In this document: positions 26,101 to 38,100 of the stretch, piece by piece
Numbering within the stretch: the first letter of the stretch is position 1
Layout: the number at the start of each line of letters is the position of its first letter
NCBI RefSeq assembly: GCF_036711975.1
Contig: NC_091967.1
Span: 15,562,001 to 15,626,000, forward strand
Source: Onthophagus taurus
Taxonomy: Eukaryota > Arthropoda > Insecta > Coleoptera > Scarabaeidae
Reading direction: 5' to 3'
Length of the DNA: 64,000 bases
The notes under the pieces: model-generated
Seen by the model: only the letters and a program-made list of their open reading frames with translations
Databases searched by the model: none
Told to the model about the DNA's origin: nothing
Translations under genes and position numbers: made by a program

Positions 26101-29100
26101 AAATATACATTAGCTTCTCCTTGATTTTTGCTGGAGTTTATTTTTAAATCTTTGCAGCTGCGGTATTTCCATTAATACGCAAACAAACTTTTGTTAAATA
26201 TTCTTCGAAATCATTTTTAACGTAAACGTTCTCGGAGGAGTTTGCTTGAGAAATTCAAACGGGTTTCACTTCTCTTGGTGCAATACCGGCACAAGTTTTA
26301 ACATTTAACTTATCCGCGCCGTGACACCGATAAATCCTTCCGTATGAGGACATAAAGTTGCGTTACTTTGCGGTTCTCTACCAAGTTCGCATCGAAAGAT
26401 GTCTACACCGAAACAAAAGGGTCGCCGAGCGTTCTTTGATCTCTAGCACGTTTTGCTATATTTACATCATATAAATTACGCTTAATTGTGGCCGCGGAGC
26501 ACAAAGGTGCATAAATGCCGACCAACGCGAACGTACAAGACGTTTCCATGCCGGTACCGTATGAGATGTTGCCTGATGGATACGAATGTCTGTTTGGCGT
26601 GGATTCCAACTCACGATATCGAGTTCTCGCAAGACTTTAGAACTTACCTTGGAAATGGCTGCACTAAATCCTGCTTGACACCATCCTTGTCTGTTATAAC
26701 CCCAATTTGCTGAAACAAATCGAAATGTCTTATTTTGAAATAAATAAATTATCATTCAATGTGTTCAAATATTTTACCAATTTATCTGCATTGGAAATTA
26801 TAAAAACGAGATAATTGAGAATTAAATTATTATTGTAATGATTGTCAGTGTGATTGCTTTAATATGACTTGATTATCAAATTTTAGTTATTGTAGATGTT
26901 ATTTGTAATTATTCTTTCTGTGTTTAATATAGAGATGCAAAAGTTTATTTGCTAAGATAAGTTGTTCTGAAGTTTCCTCAATAATATTTGCATTCTCATC
27001 GATCGTTGTTTGCACAAAAATAAGTTCTTATACAGTATTTAATAGATTTATAGTAGACGTTAGCTTATAATCTTTTTGTATATTTGATTATTTGGAATGA
27101 CCAGTATAGGTGGATCTAATGTTACTATTCTAGTAATAGTTATAAAAATGTTCTCAATAAATTAATACCATATAGAGAAAAGTTGGTTGACACCGACTAC
27201 GTTTTCTTTTCGTCAACCTCGTTTGGCTTAACCAAAACATTATCTTTTCTGAAGACATGTTTAAAATTTCAAGTACATCCAGCATTAAACGAAGTCGACC
27301 TAAAAACTATTCATTTCAAGTGGCCTTAAACTAAAACGCTAAAAGCTTAGATGTCTTCTACAATCAATTATTGAGGGATTGAGTATGGTTGTGGAGATGA
27401 AATTGAGGAAGGACAAAAAAAGAGATTGAATTAAAAAAGCAACAATTTCGGGAAAATCAAAGAATAAGGCTGAAATAACAGGATGAAGAATTAAAACACA
27501 AATTATCTCCTCCATACCACAGATTTAAGCATGCAAAATTACTTTAAAGTTTAACTATTTCAAATTTGATGACATGATAAAAATAGCATTAGCCCTGAGT
27601 AACTATGGTAACCAACTATTTTAAACAATTTTCTAAGTGTCAAAAAATGATTTAGTAACTAGTTGACCTCCTTAATGCAACATTTCCTGATCGAAAACTG
27701 CTTAGCTCATTAGTTGGCAAGCCTAGCTGTGACTAAATTTAAAAAGCATGGATATCTTCGATATTTCTCAAAGTCTGCCCGACCAAATGTTTCAAGGGAG
27801 GTTCAACAAAAGGTGATTTTGGCTGGGCAAGGAATCCCTTATGTTACAAATACTGCAAAATATTATGCCTATAAAGTAAACCTCATTCACGATCAATGAG
27901 TCGTGAGTAATTTTTCCAACAACAATTTTGCTACAATGACAAATACTTTGTCAAAAACATATTTTTCCGACGAGGGAACATTCACATTGAGTGGCCAAGT
28001 AAATAGACAAAATTGTCGGTATTGGGCTACCCAAAATCCACATTGGGCAAGAAAGTCGCACACCCAATATCCGCAAAAGATCAAGGTATGGAGCGAAATA
28101 GTATGGAATACTATCCTGAGTTCTTACTTTGTGAGGAAACCTTAACTGGAGGGAGATGTTTATGTTTTTTCAAAACGATATCATCTATTCAGCATTTCTA
28201 TAGTCCCTTTACAAATTTGCTGTTCTATAAATGATTTAAATACCGTAGTTTGTAAAAATCTTTTTGCTGAGAGAATAATTTCTGTTAATAAAATGAGGTT
28301 GATAACATAAATAATCAAATTAATGTCACAGAATTACTTATTTTGTTATTCTGTGTTACTGCTTTCCATCCAATTAAATTTTTTTTTTGATTCTTTAGAA
28401 ATTTCTGTAAATTCAAATTTAATAATTTGTATGATAGGCGGGAAGTTTACAATGATGTATCGTCTTCCTCCTCGGCTCAGAGATGTTACCTGTGTGATGT
28501 ATAACCCAAAGATATCAATAACGCTGATATTCTATTGCAAAAAGAAGCAAAACGTGAATTCCTTTTGGTTGGTATATCACGACTCCATGCTTGGATCAGG
28601 TGTTTTGAATATACGCTATATCGATTAGACATTAAAACGTGGCAGGCATTTGGCAGGTTTTTGTGCATCGTAAATTTCTTAAGCGTTTGCTGAGTGTAAG
28701 ATATTTTCGTTTATGCAAAACAGTAATTCCAAGACAATAACATTCAATTCAATAAGATCGTCTTCTCTATTTTAAAAATAGCCTCTAATTAATAAGGCCA
28801 ATAATTATTTCCATATCTTCCATGTATTTTAAGATGAATGTGTAGGCATAATTGACATATAAGTTTCACTCATTAGCGTTTAAATAGTGGCCATCTAAAC
28901 ATAGTTCTAGAAAATCTGATATTTAATAATGCCAAATTATCGTTTAAAAAGGAAAATTTCTTATAATTTTAATCAAAAAAATGTATGTTTTCCTCTACTA
29001 AAGAATTTCATACATTTCCGTTAATTTATGGTCTCCGTTTTTTTATCTACTTTATCTCTTCGTAACACACTACACCCTGACGTTTTTAAGGATACCGATA

Positions 29101-32100
29101 TATTTTTTGCCGTAGACAACCCTTGATAATGTCAATCACTGTTGGTTTAGGTAGTTTTTACGTCCAATGCTGGATGATGCGAAGGATATGGTAAAATTAA
29201 CAGTCTAAAAACGTGTCTTTCAACAACACTCTTCAAGTTTATGTGAGGGATGGCTCCCCCTGTGATATCTGATAGATAACATCTCTAACGGTAACGGTTA
29301 CACCACATTCGTTATTTTTTGATGAGAGTTAATTTTATGAAGACTTTAGATTTATTTACCTAATTAAATTTGTGTCACAATTTACGCAAGAATATAAATA
29401 CTTCTTTGTGTACATCTTTGGAATAAAAAGGAGTTTACGGTTATTCTTGGAATTATTGTGTACATTTTGGATGGTAAAAACCGAATGGACATAATTCCCG
29501 ACAGAAATTTACGATGGTATTGTTCAAAACACATGTTTCTCTGACGTTTTACCTACTTCTTACCGAAAAATATTTAAACGACGTAACTTTAGAAGCTTGA
29601 CCAGATGAAGTACAACTGACCTTTCTAGGAAACCGTAAAGAGAGGAAACAAAATATGTTTTATGTTAACTCACTTTGACACGTATTCTTTTGTTTCCAAA
29701 AAAATATATCTTAAGTCTGTTTTCCACATGTTTATGAATTTATCCAATTCGAGTCAAAACTACGTTCTTTTTACTTTTACCGTTTATATAGAATGAACCT
29801 CGGTTTCAAGATCTCGAAAGGTAAATATTTATTTAACAGGTATTTTTAGAGATTAACTTACTCGTTGTTTTTACGATAGGTTGTTGATAAATGCCAATGT
29901 TTATATTCACTAGAGAGGTTCTAACAATAATAGTAAACGGAATAATTGGCTTCGTCCAATTATTTCTAAAGTAATTTGCCAGTACGACGTCTGGATCTTC
30001 GAAGTCGATTTTCGATTTAAAAATTTCTCCTTGTCTCGTTACCAGTAAAAAATGAGAGAACGTCCTCTAAAAATACGTTCTCGAATTGACGAAACAGAAC
30101 GTGCTTCAGAGACTCAACAATACGCTGCACATGTCTCCAATTAGTTATAGGGGTTCGTGCGCAGAGTACCAAGTTGCGCCAATTCCGAACCTAATTTAGA
30201 CGTTATACGATTCGAAGAGAAACTAACGAAGGGCGATAGAAGACGAGGAACGATAGAAAGCACTTAGAAGTCGGAAATAGACCGGTTTACGACAGGAAAT
30301 TGACTGGAAGTATTTTGAAAGAGTCACCATTAGTTTCAGGAAGACGAGGTAACTTATGATAGTACGTTTACATTGCTTTGTTACCTGAGAACCATCTAAA
30401 TCGTAAAATGCTCCTAATACGTCTTATAAACTAATAAATATAAATCTTTGTTATTGCTAAATAATGTTTGTAGAGAAATTTTGGAAATATGACGGGAAGT
30501 TTAAGTAGGACAACGAGTTAATGACCGAATGGGTTGGTATAAAAATGGAACGAGCCTTTGAAGAACGTAAAACTAAGCTAAGGCTAACACAATTTTGTTC
30601 GGCGATTTAATGGTGTGGCAAAAGTAGGTCGGACGCGGTTTATCGAAGAAATTCCTTACTTTTAATTGGGTGAATCATTAATTCCTAGACGATTTACACG
30701 GTTTGTTAAACTTTAGTGGAAAATTAAGACGACGCTTATCTGTTTTATGGATATTATATACTTAATCAAAATTTGCACTATTCCCTTTTTCATAATTATT
30801 AGTGATAATAAAGTAATTATTATAAGTATTAATAAATTTTTAACATAGATTAATTACCTTGACATATAATTATTAGTAAACATGCTACATCGAAATATAT
30901 CTTGATTGATAAAACGATAAGAAAAAATTAGGGATTATAACCCTCTTCTTAATTAATTATTACATCCCCAAAATCTTCTTCATGCATAAATTAATGAATT
31001 TTGAACATTTCATTATAAAAAATACTCCTAATTATAACTTGGTGTTGATACCTATCCAATAATAATGGGAAAAAACTGTGACCACAATGTAAACCTCAGA
31101 TGAGTTATGAACCAAAGTCACACCACGTGCCATGCACTTTTAACAGATGTTAAATTAGTGCACATGGCTTCTTTCCGTTTCATGTGTAAACAAGTCTTTG
31201 AATATGTGTTATATCTGATGTGCTTTCAACTTGAATCCGGAATGCCATGTAGAGACATGTAGATTTAGACGAGTCGGTAAATAGAAATACCAAGAAGCGA
31301 ATCTCAATTTATATTACAATATCATTTCGCGCGATGTTACGCCATAGATTTCACGTTAGGAGACGTGATCTCATTACCCATACGTCAAAGTTGATGTAAT
31401 TTAATTACGTGTATCGGGCGTGAATCGAGGAAGTGGGTCGCGGGAATATGCTAATCCCGTATACGGTTTGCGGTTAGCGATTATTCCGGGACGTGTGTTG
31501 CGATTTAGCGTAAATAAAATAGGACGGGGAGTGATTTCAGATTACTAGATTACGTTTCTTGATAGACAATTTCCGGGTAAGTTTCATTTCAGGCCAAGAA
31601 GTTGACTTATCTGCTATAACCGCAAGTTAAGCAATAATGTTGTGGCGAAAGAGTAGAATAACTAACTTTTAAATTATTTATAACAAATTATTGGAAAAAT
31701 TAACGTCATAAATATAGGAGTGCCATTTAGAATCTACAAAAGCGAAAGGTTGCGGTAGTCGCAGAGAGCTAGTAACAATAAAAGCTGTTGAGAATTATTT
31801 GGAATCAGTAATCAATAATTTATCATTTTTGTTTAATACATTATTAGTTTGCTATAAAAAATATAAGTTAAAACCATGGTTTTTTTGAAACTTCTTGAAT
31901 ACATTGGAAGTTTTAAAGCACTATATTACCAAAAATTAATGCGATATCATAATGAAATATAAAACTTTAAATGCATCATGTTGCTACTTGACAATTGAAT
32001 TTCTGTTAAATGAGGTCTAATGACTTTGTAATGACTTTGTTGTGAATAGCTTGACTCCGAATAGCTTTCAATCTAGTAATGACTCCCAACATATTTGTTT

Positions 32101-35100
32101 TTACTACCTCAACACTTAGTGGCTTCCAATTACCCCCAACAGCTTATAATCTCTCATCGACACTAAAACAGCTTCTTATAGTTAGTAATGTCTATCAATA
32201 GGTTTTGGCACTACTTCCATAAGCTGTGATTACATCCCAATGATTTTTACTAATTCCAAATAGTTCTCAATATCTTATTGCTGGCTTACAGCGCATACCA
32301 AAATATTTGCTTTTAGTAGCTCTCAGTACCTTATAAGCACCCTCAATAACTGCAAAAAGCTTTGAATAACTAGCAATGGCTCATTACGTCTTGAGTTTTA
32401 TTAAATCTATGTTACTTCTAAATCCAAACGCATATAAACGCGCTTAACACTTCTCATTGACTCTCACTTACATCCCAATATCTTTTACAGATTCCGAATA
32501 ACTCTCAATAGCTTTTATTGTTGCTAGCTCTCTGCGACTACCGCAACCTTTCGCTTTTGTAGATTCTAAATGGCTCTCCTATATTCCAATGTCCCTCACT
32601 AACTCCCCGTAGATTTCAATAGCTAGCAATGATTTCTAATACCTTTCGTTCTTACTGGATCCATGTTACCAGCAATCCCTTAAGTTTATTAACACTTTCA
32701 ACACCTCACAATCGCTCCTAATTACATCGCAATGTGTCTTGCTGATTCCAAATAACGACCAATGTCTTTCATTATAGCTAGCTCTTAGCGGGTTCCGCAA
32801 CCTTTCGCTTTTGTAGACTTTAAATGGGTTTCCATGTCTTTCACTGACTGCAAATAGATGCTAATCGTTTAGTAATGGTACCTAATGCCTTTCGTTTTTA
32901 CTACATTCACTGATTCCAAATAGCTTCCAAAATTTTCAACACTTCTCAAATGCTCCCAATTATATATCTCTCACTGACTTTGAATAGCACCCCATAGCTA
33001 GCAATGACTTTCATTTGGTCATATATCTATTTGTACTAGCATCAATTTATCAATACCTTACTAACTCAAAATTGGCTCTTGATGAGCCACTTTTCAATAT
33101 CACTAACTGATTCAGAAAAACTGTCACTAGCTGTTAATGATTCCTAGTATCATGAATTTTAATGAGTTCTACACCAATTATTATATGTTTTTGTGGAAAC
33201 TTTTAATATCTTTCACTGGTTCTCAGTACACCTCTCAGTGCATGTCTATTTCTATTATAATTCTGATCAGCTTCCAATATCTCTTGTTAGTAGCTCTATA
33301 CAATTGTTCGCAAAATCTTCCACTAAAACCTGTTATTTTTAATAGCTTTCAATATCTAAAGCTTAAAGCTTCCATTAGGCCCCAATGACTACTACAACAC
33401 TTCATCTTCTAACACTGATTACCAATTCTTTCTAATGACTCTGAATGATTTTTAATTACTAGCACTCATTTGCAATGTCACCGAGACATATCTCACCGGT
33501 TTTTTATATCTTTCGCACTCAATAACTTAAAAAACGCATGTATTTAACGATTAAAAATAAATGTATTTGAAATATACTTCATTATTTCTACTCAATTTAT
33601 GTTAAGGATCATAGTAAAGTTTCCAGCTTTGATAAATAACTCCGAATCTGTCAATGTATTACATTACTGTGCATGTTTTAAAGAGTTAAACAAATTTATG
33701 CGATTGCATCTTAAAATGTGTCCGAGAACCGTGTAATCGATAAACTAAGAAATCACGCAAAATATATTAAGTTGCAACCGCAGTCGCGGTGTATATGGTT
33801 CTCTTGTTTGCGGTCCTTATAAAGATTTTCTAAGAAAAATCTCGTCTACTCGATTTCACGGTTCTCGCATAATACAAGCCGTTTCCGGTCTACTTACACG
33901 TTCGACATGGGGCGTACTCCGAGACGTTCTGGAAGTTGTTTCTGGCTACAAAGCACGTTCCCACGGGATCCCTACGTGGAGAGCTCCTCATGGTAAACCA
34001 AACATATCTTGGAGCACAAGCCTAAAACAAAAAAAAGGTAAATTTAAAAATTCATTTATTAAAAAAAGGTTGTTTAAATTTTAGATTTTATTAATAAAAA
34101 TCGTTAAGGAAGAGTGTTTCAAAGAAGATGATGTTGCACATTTCTGACTCGCGACTCTGGCCAGTGATAAAGTGTAAAATTGCACGGGTCCGACAAGCAA
34201 TTTATCTGCGCTCGGCCGGTTAGGTTTAAACTTTAATAAATGTAAACCACCATTAAAGCCTACGAGAATTTAATTGAACATGAGAACCAGGTCCAGCGCC
34301 ACCATAAATCTAAATTAACACCGAACGACGCAACCACAGCCATAATTATCACTTTAAATGGGCGACGATAAGAGTTTTTTTTAAAGAATGCCAGATTAAT
34401 AAATTACACGTTATGGAAAACAGTTTAAATTGACCAAATTCATTTATCTTGATTCATTAATTTGTAGAAAAATATAAAAAGAATGTGTGCAGATATAAAT
34501 GAGTTCTTCGTTAATTGTATTTTTACTGGTCTAAAACCTAATCCATTTAAACCTGTTGTTACTGCCGAACCCAATTGAGTTAAAAAAAATTAAAGTTGGT
34601 GGGAAAGCGGTCAGCAGATGTGTACTAAGAACGAGTGGAAATAACATCTTAGGCATTTTAATTGAATTTGATATCTTTATACAGGAACTGTTGGACATTT
34701 CTAAATTAAACCCACTTGAGAAGAGGTCGGGTACTGTGTAGCATATCGGTTCAAGACTATGTAGGAAACTGGACGAAGACGTCCGGTTAACTGCAACATC
34801 TCGCGGTGCGATTTTTATGAGAGTGTTCGCAGAAGTTAGCTTCCAGTTTCTTGTACCGGAATGTTCTAAACAACAACGCCGTACTGGGTTGTTTCCAATT
34901 GGAAAATCATGACCATTAGAATACTGTTTTGCAGTTAATTAAATCCAAATTCAAATTGTACCGGTTTAAAATAAATTGAATAGCTCATCCAAATAAGTAG
35001 TTAAATACAAGTGGATATCCGAGTTTAAAGCAGCACTTACTCCGATTGCTTCTTTAATAAAGATGGACATTAATAAGTTATGTTAGTAGAATTGTCGGCA

Positions 35101-38100
35101 TCCTCTTAATTACATGGATGACGGTCGGTATAATAGAAAAGTTTACTAGCTGAATTCCATACTCTTTTAATAGGCAATTATGGGCGCTAAATCTTGGTGA
35201 GAACAAAGAGACTAGCGGTATCGATCGAGCTATGTCTCAACGGAGCATCATTGTATGCAGATGTAAGTGCAGTATATTTGATTAGGCGACCACATCGACT
35301 TGCTAATAGTGCAATAATTCTGCAACTCATATTGTCAGCAATTAATAAATGACTTTTCGAATAGAACTTATAACAGCATGGTGTAGAATAAGAATATGTC
35401 TTCAATAGTGTTAAATGACAATTAATTTGATAAAGGTAAAATAAAAGTGACGGAAGTAAATTGTTTAATGTTGTTTACATTTCTAGGTTTATCTAATTTA
35501 TTGTTATAACAATTACGTAAGATAAGTTAAGTTAGATGTAAACTTGAGTAGGAAATTAAGTAAGGAATTTCTTGTTACTTAATGTAGAAATATATCAAGT
35601 TCCATTCCTTTTCAACCGCAATTGTAAATTACTTTTAGCGTGTTTTGTTAGTACTGATTATCATTAAGAATGATTAATCAGGAGGGTTTTAAAAACCTTT
35701 TTCATAACTAATTTTAGAAGCTTAAATAGAATCCCAACAATGCGTATGTTTTGTAATTAGAAGTTCTCCGTAATTCTTCAAAATAATCTGCATAGTCGTG
35801 AAGGTAATATGGTTAATATTAGAAAAGGCTGAATTACAAAATTTAGAAGGATTATGGTTTAAGAAGTTTGATTATTACTGGCGAGAGGGTTTTAAACATT
35901 TTGAAAAAATAAGACAAGTGATGGTACACCACTGGGTACACCATATTATAATATACATAATGTATTGATGTATTGAAGTATTGAAGAAGAATTATTGTAT
36001 AAGGTCCACCAGGTGTGACCTTGTTATACATCTTAAGTGTAGCTATTCTTACAGATTTCGGACCAGTACGTTTGTAACTAGTCCATATCCATCACTTTGT
36101 TTGTTACGTACCATGCTGCGTAAAGTATTTGTCGTAGCATTTCAGATTGAAAACGTTGTATTTTTGTATATGGCTCTTACTGTCCAGTTCATCAGTCCTG
36201 CACACCATACATATATAGACTTTAGGATGGAGTGATACAGAATCTATTTATTTTTTACACTAAGGTATGATCGTCTTCTCATATAGTGCTGCTTCTATAG
36301 AGTATCGCCGGAATACTAAAACTGAGGATAAGACTCCGTGTCAGTACTTTGATGACAAAATGAAGCTGGCAAAACTTTGATTTACACCTCCCAAAATAAG
36401 AACCAAAATAGTCCATGAGTTTCATTTACTAAGTTTCTAAGGAGACGTATTCGCACCAAATAAGACAGAACCCAAAACCATAGCAATCGTGCTGCTTGCA
36501 GAACGAAAAAGGAACCATGGTTATCTTAGAAGATTTTGGGCGACGTTTCCAAAGATTATAGACGAGTAAATAGATCGTCTGATATAAGATTATATTATCC
36601 GCGCATCTAAGGTTGACAGATGAGATGCTATGCAATCAAATACGCAAATCGCGTATTGCAATACCAATACTGTGATATTGGTTGCATACTTGCAATGATG
36701 ACGTCGGGTACGATAATTAATTAACACACTGTACTTCAATACTCAATTTCTAAGTTTCAAACTTGTAATTAAACCGAGGTCTGAATTTTTAAATTTTTAC
36801 GTCAGTAAACACATTTGATGAGGGTCTTCATCTCTTCTTGGCCGTTGACCATTTTACATTCTGATCGGATGATTCATATCACGTTGGTTTTTGGATTTGT
36901 TAAGTTTGTTTGTTTGGATTTGTTAAGTTTCCATAAATAATAATGTCATTTAAAACTTAAAACCACATAAAACAGGTTATTTTTTCGTTATTTTCGTGTA
37001 TCTTCTCACTATTTTGGGGTTTAGCAGAATTCGAAAGAAATTTCGAATCGAGTATTTTCATTATTGTATCGGTCAAGGATAAAGCTTTCGAATGAGATAT
37101 TGTTACTCGAAATCGGTTTAGAGGTTCTTTTCTTATGATGAGGTTGATTTAATATTTTTCTTCATATAAATTCTTCTAAAGATGATTTAGATGTTATCGA
37201 ATAATGCATTAAGTTATATCTAAAAATAGGTGTGGACGTTTAGGTGTAAAATGTTTTGATGATTGAACATCGTTAAAAGGTTTCTCTTTCCACCATAAAA
37301 ATAATCTATTTTGTTGTACGAATATTCCATAAAATTTAAAATAGATCAAAATATCTTTGCGAGTAAAATTCATACACTTACACCTAATGTTCTGCATGAC
37401 GTCTTGTACATTCTTCATTTTAAGTAGTTTGAATCGGACTATAAGGTAAATATCGCATAAGTCGCCGAGACAAATTAAATTAGCTTAATAGCTTAAGTGT
37501 CGGCGAAGGTCGTAAAAGGTCCATTAACACGTTCGTTGCACACGCCGGTTAAGCTCACGCAAAGATGGTCTTACCGCTATTGAATTTGCATATCTTCACA
37601 ACAACTACTTTAGTCTTAGTTGCAATTCTTCTTAGTTATTTTGCTTTAACCTTCAAATTCCTTTAATTTATTTTCTAACCAATTTATGGTTAATCAGGTC
37701 ATTAAGGGTTTATAACTTATCATTATTGTACTTTATATTTGATTCATTTTGAATATGTAAGGCTAAATTCCTAATTAATTAAAAATAATTAAAATAAACG
37801 TTGCTTAAAAAGTAGTGATATGAAACAGGAAGTTATATTTCGGATGTTTTATCTATTATAGATGCCCAATTTAATCTACGTTTTGATAAAAAAATCTCCT
37901 ATTTTTAGATGACTATAAATATCCATGAGTCGGATATTATTTTTTTAATTGAATAAATTGCATTCCAAAATGGTTATTATTATTACAAAATCGATTTATT
38001 TTCTAAGAAAATATGTCATTTCCATATAAAGTACTTTATATTAAAACTTAATAAGATATATTCTTTTGGTTGCAAAACCAATTTGAAAGTAATTACTTTC

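Larger units (their letters stand above)
15532..26647 (-). other. 11.1-kb integrin intron with transposon remnants
   Basis: Contains a Tigger-like remnant (18.0-18.97 kb), the palindromic element cluster with a nested LINE (21.86-24.21 kb), and CpG-rich unique blocks around 16,390-16,740, 17,120-17,380, 20,520-20,960, 24,580-24,960 and 25,670-25,960. The rest is AT-rich with no coding signal. The CpG-rich blocks carry overlapping open frames on both strands, as expected from base composition, and I do not regard these as genes. Confidence 0.6.
26710..33897 (-). other. 7.2-kb integrin intron
   Basis: Contains the mariner-like fragment (27.9-28.2 kb), another transposon-like coding fragment (28.43-28.65 kb), and the foldback/degenerate-repeat field (31.7-33.5 kb). 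The stretch 28,700-31,700 holds no recognised coding sequence; parts of it (29,900-30,350 and 31,320-31,600) are richer in CpG than their surroundings. Confidence 0.6.

Noticed and set aside
30040..30350. Possible Helitron-type repeat protein (RIDETERASETQQYAAHV)
   Set aside because: Only one short phrase resembles the Arg/Glu-rich repeats of such proteins. No replication initiator or helicase motifs are nearby.
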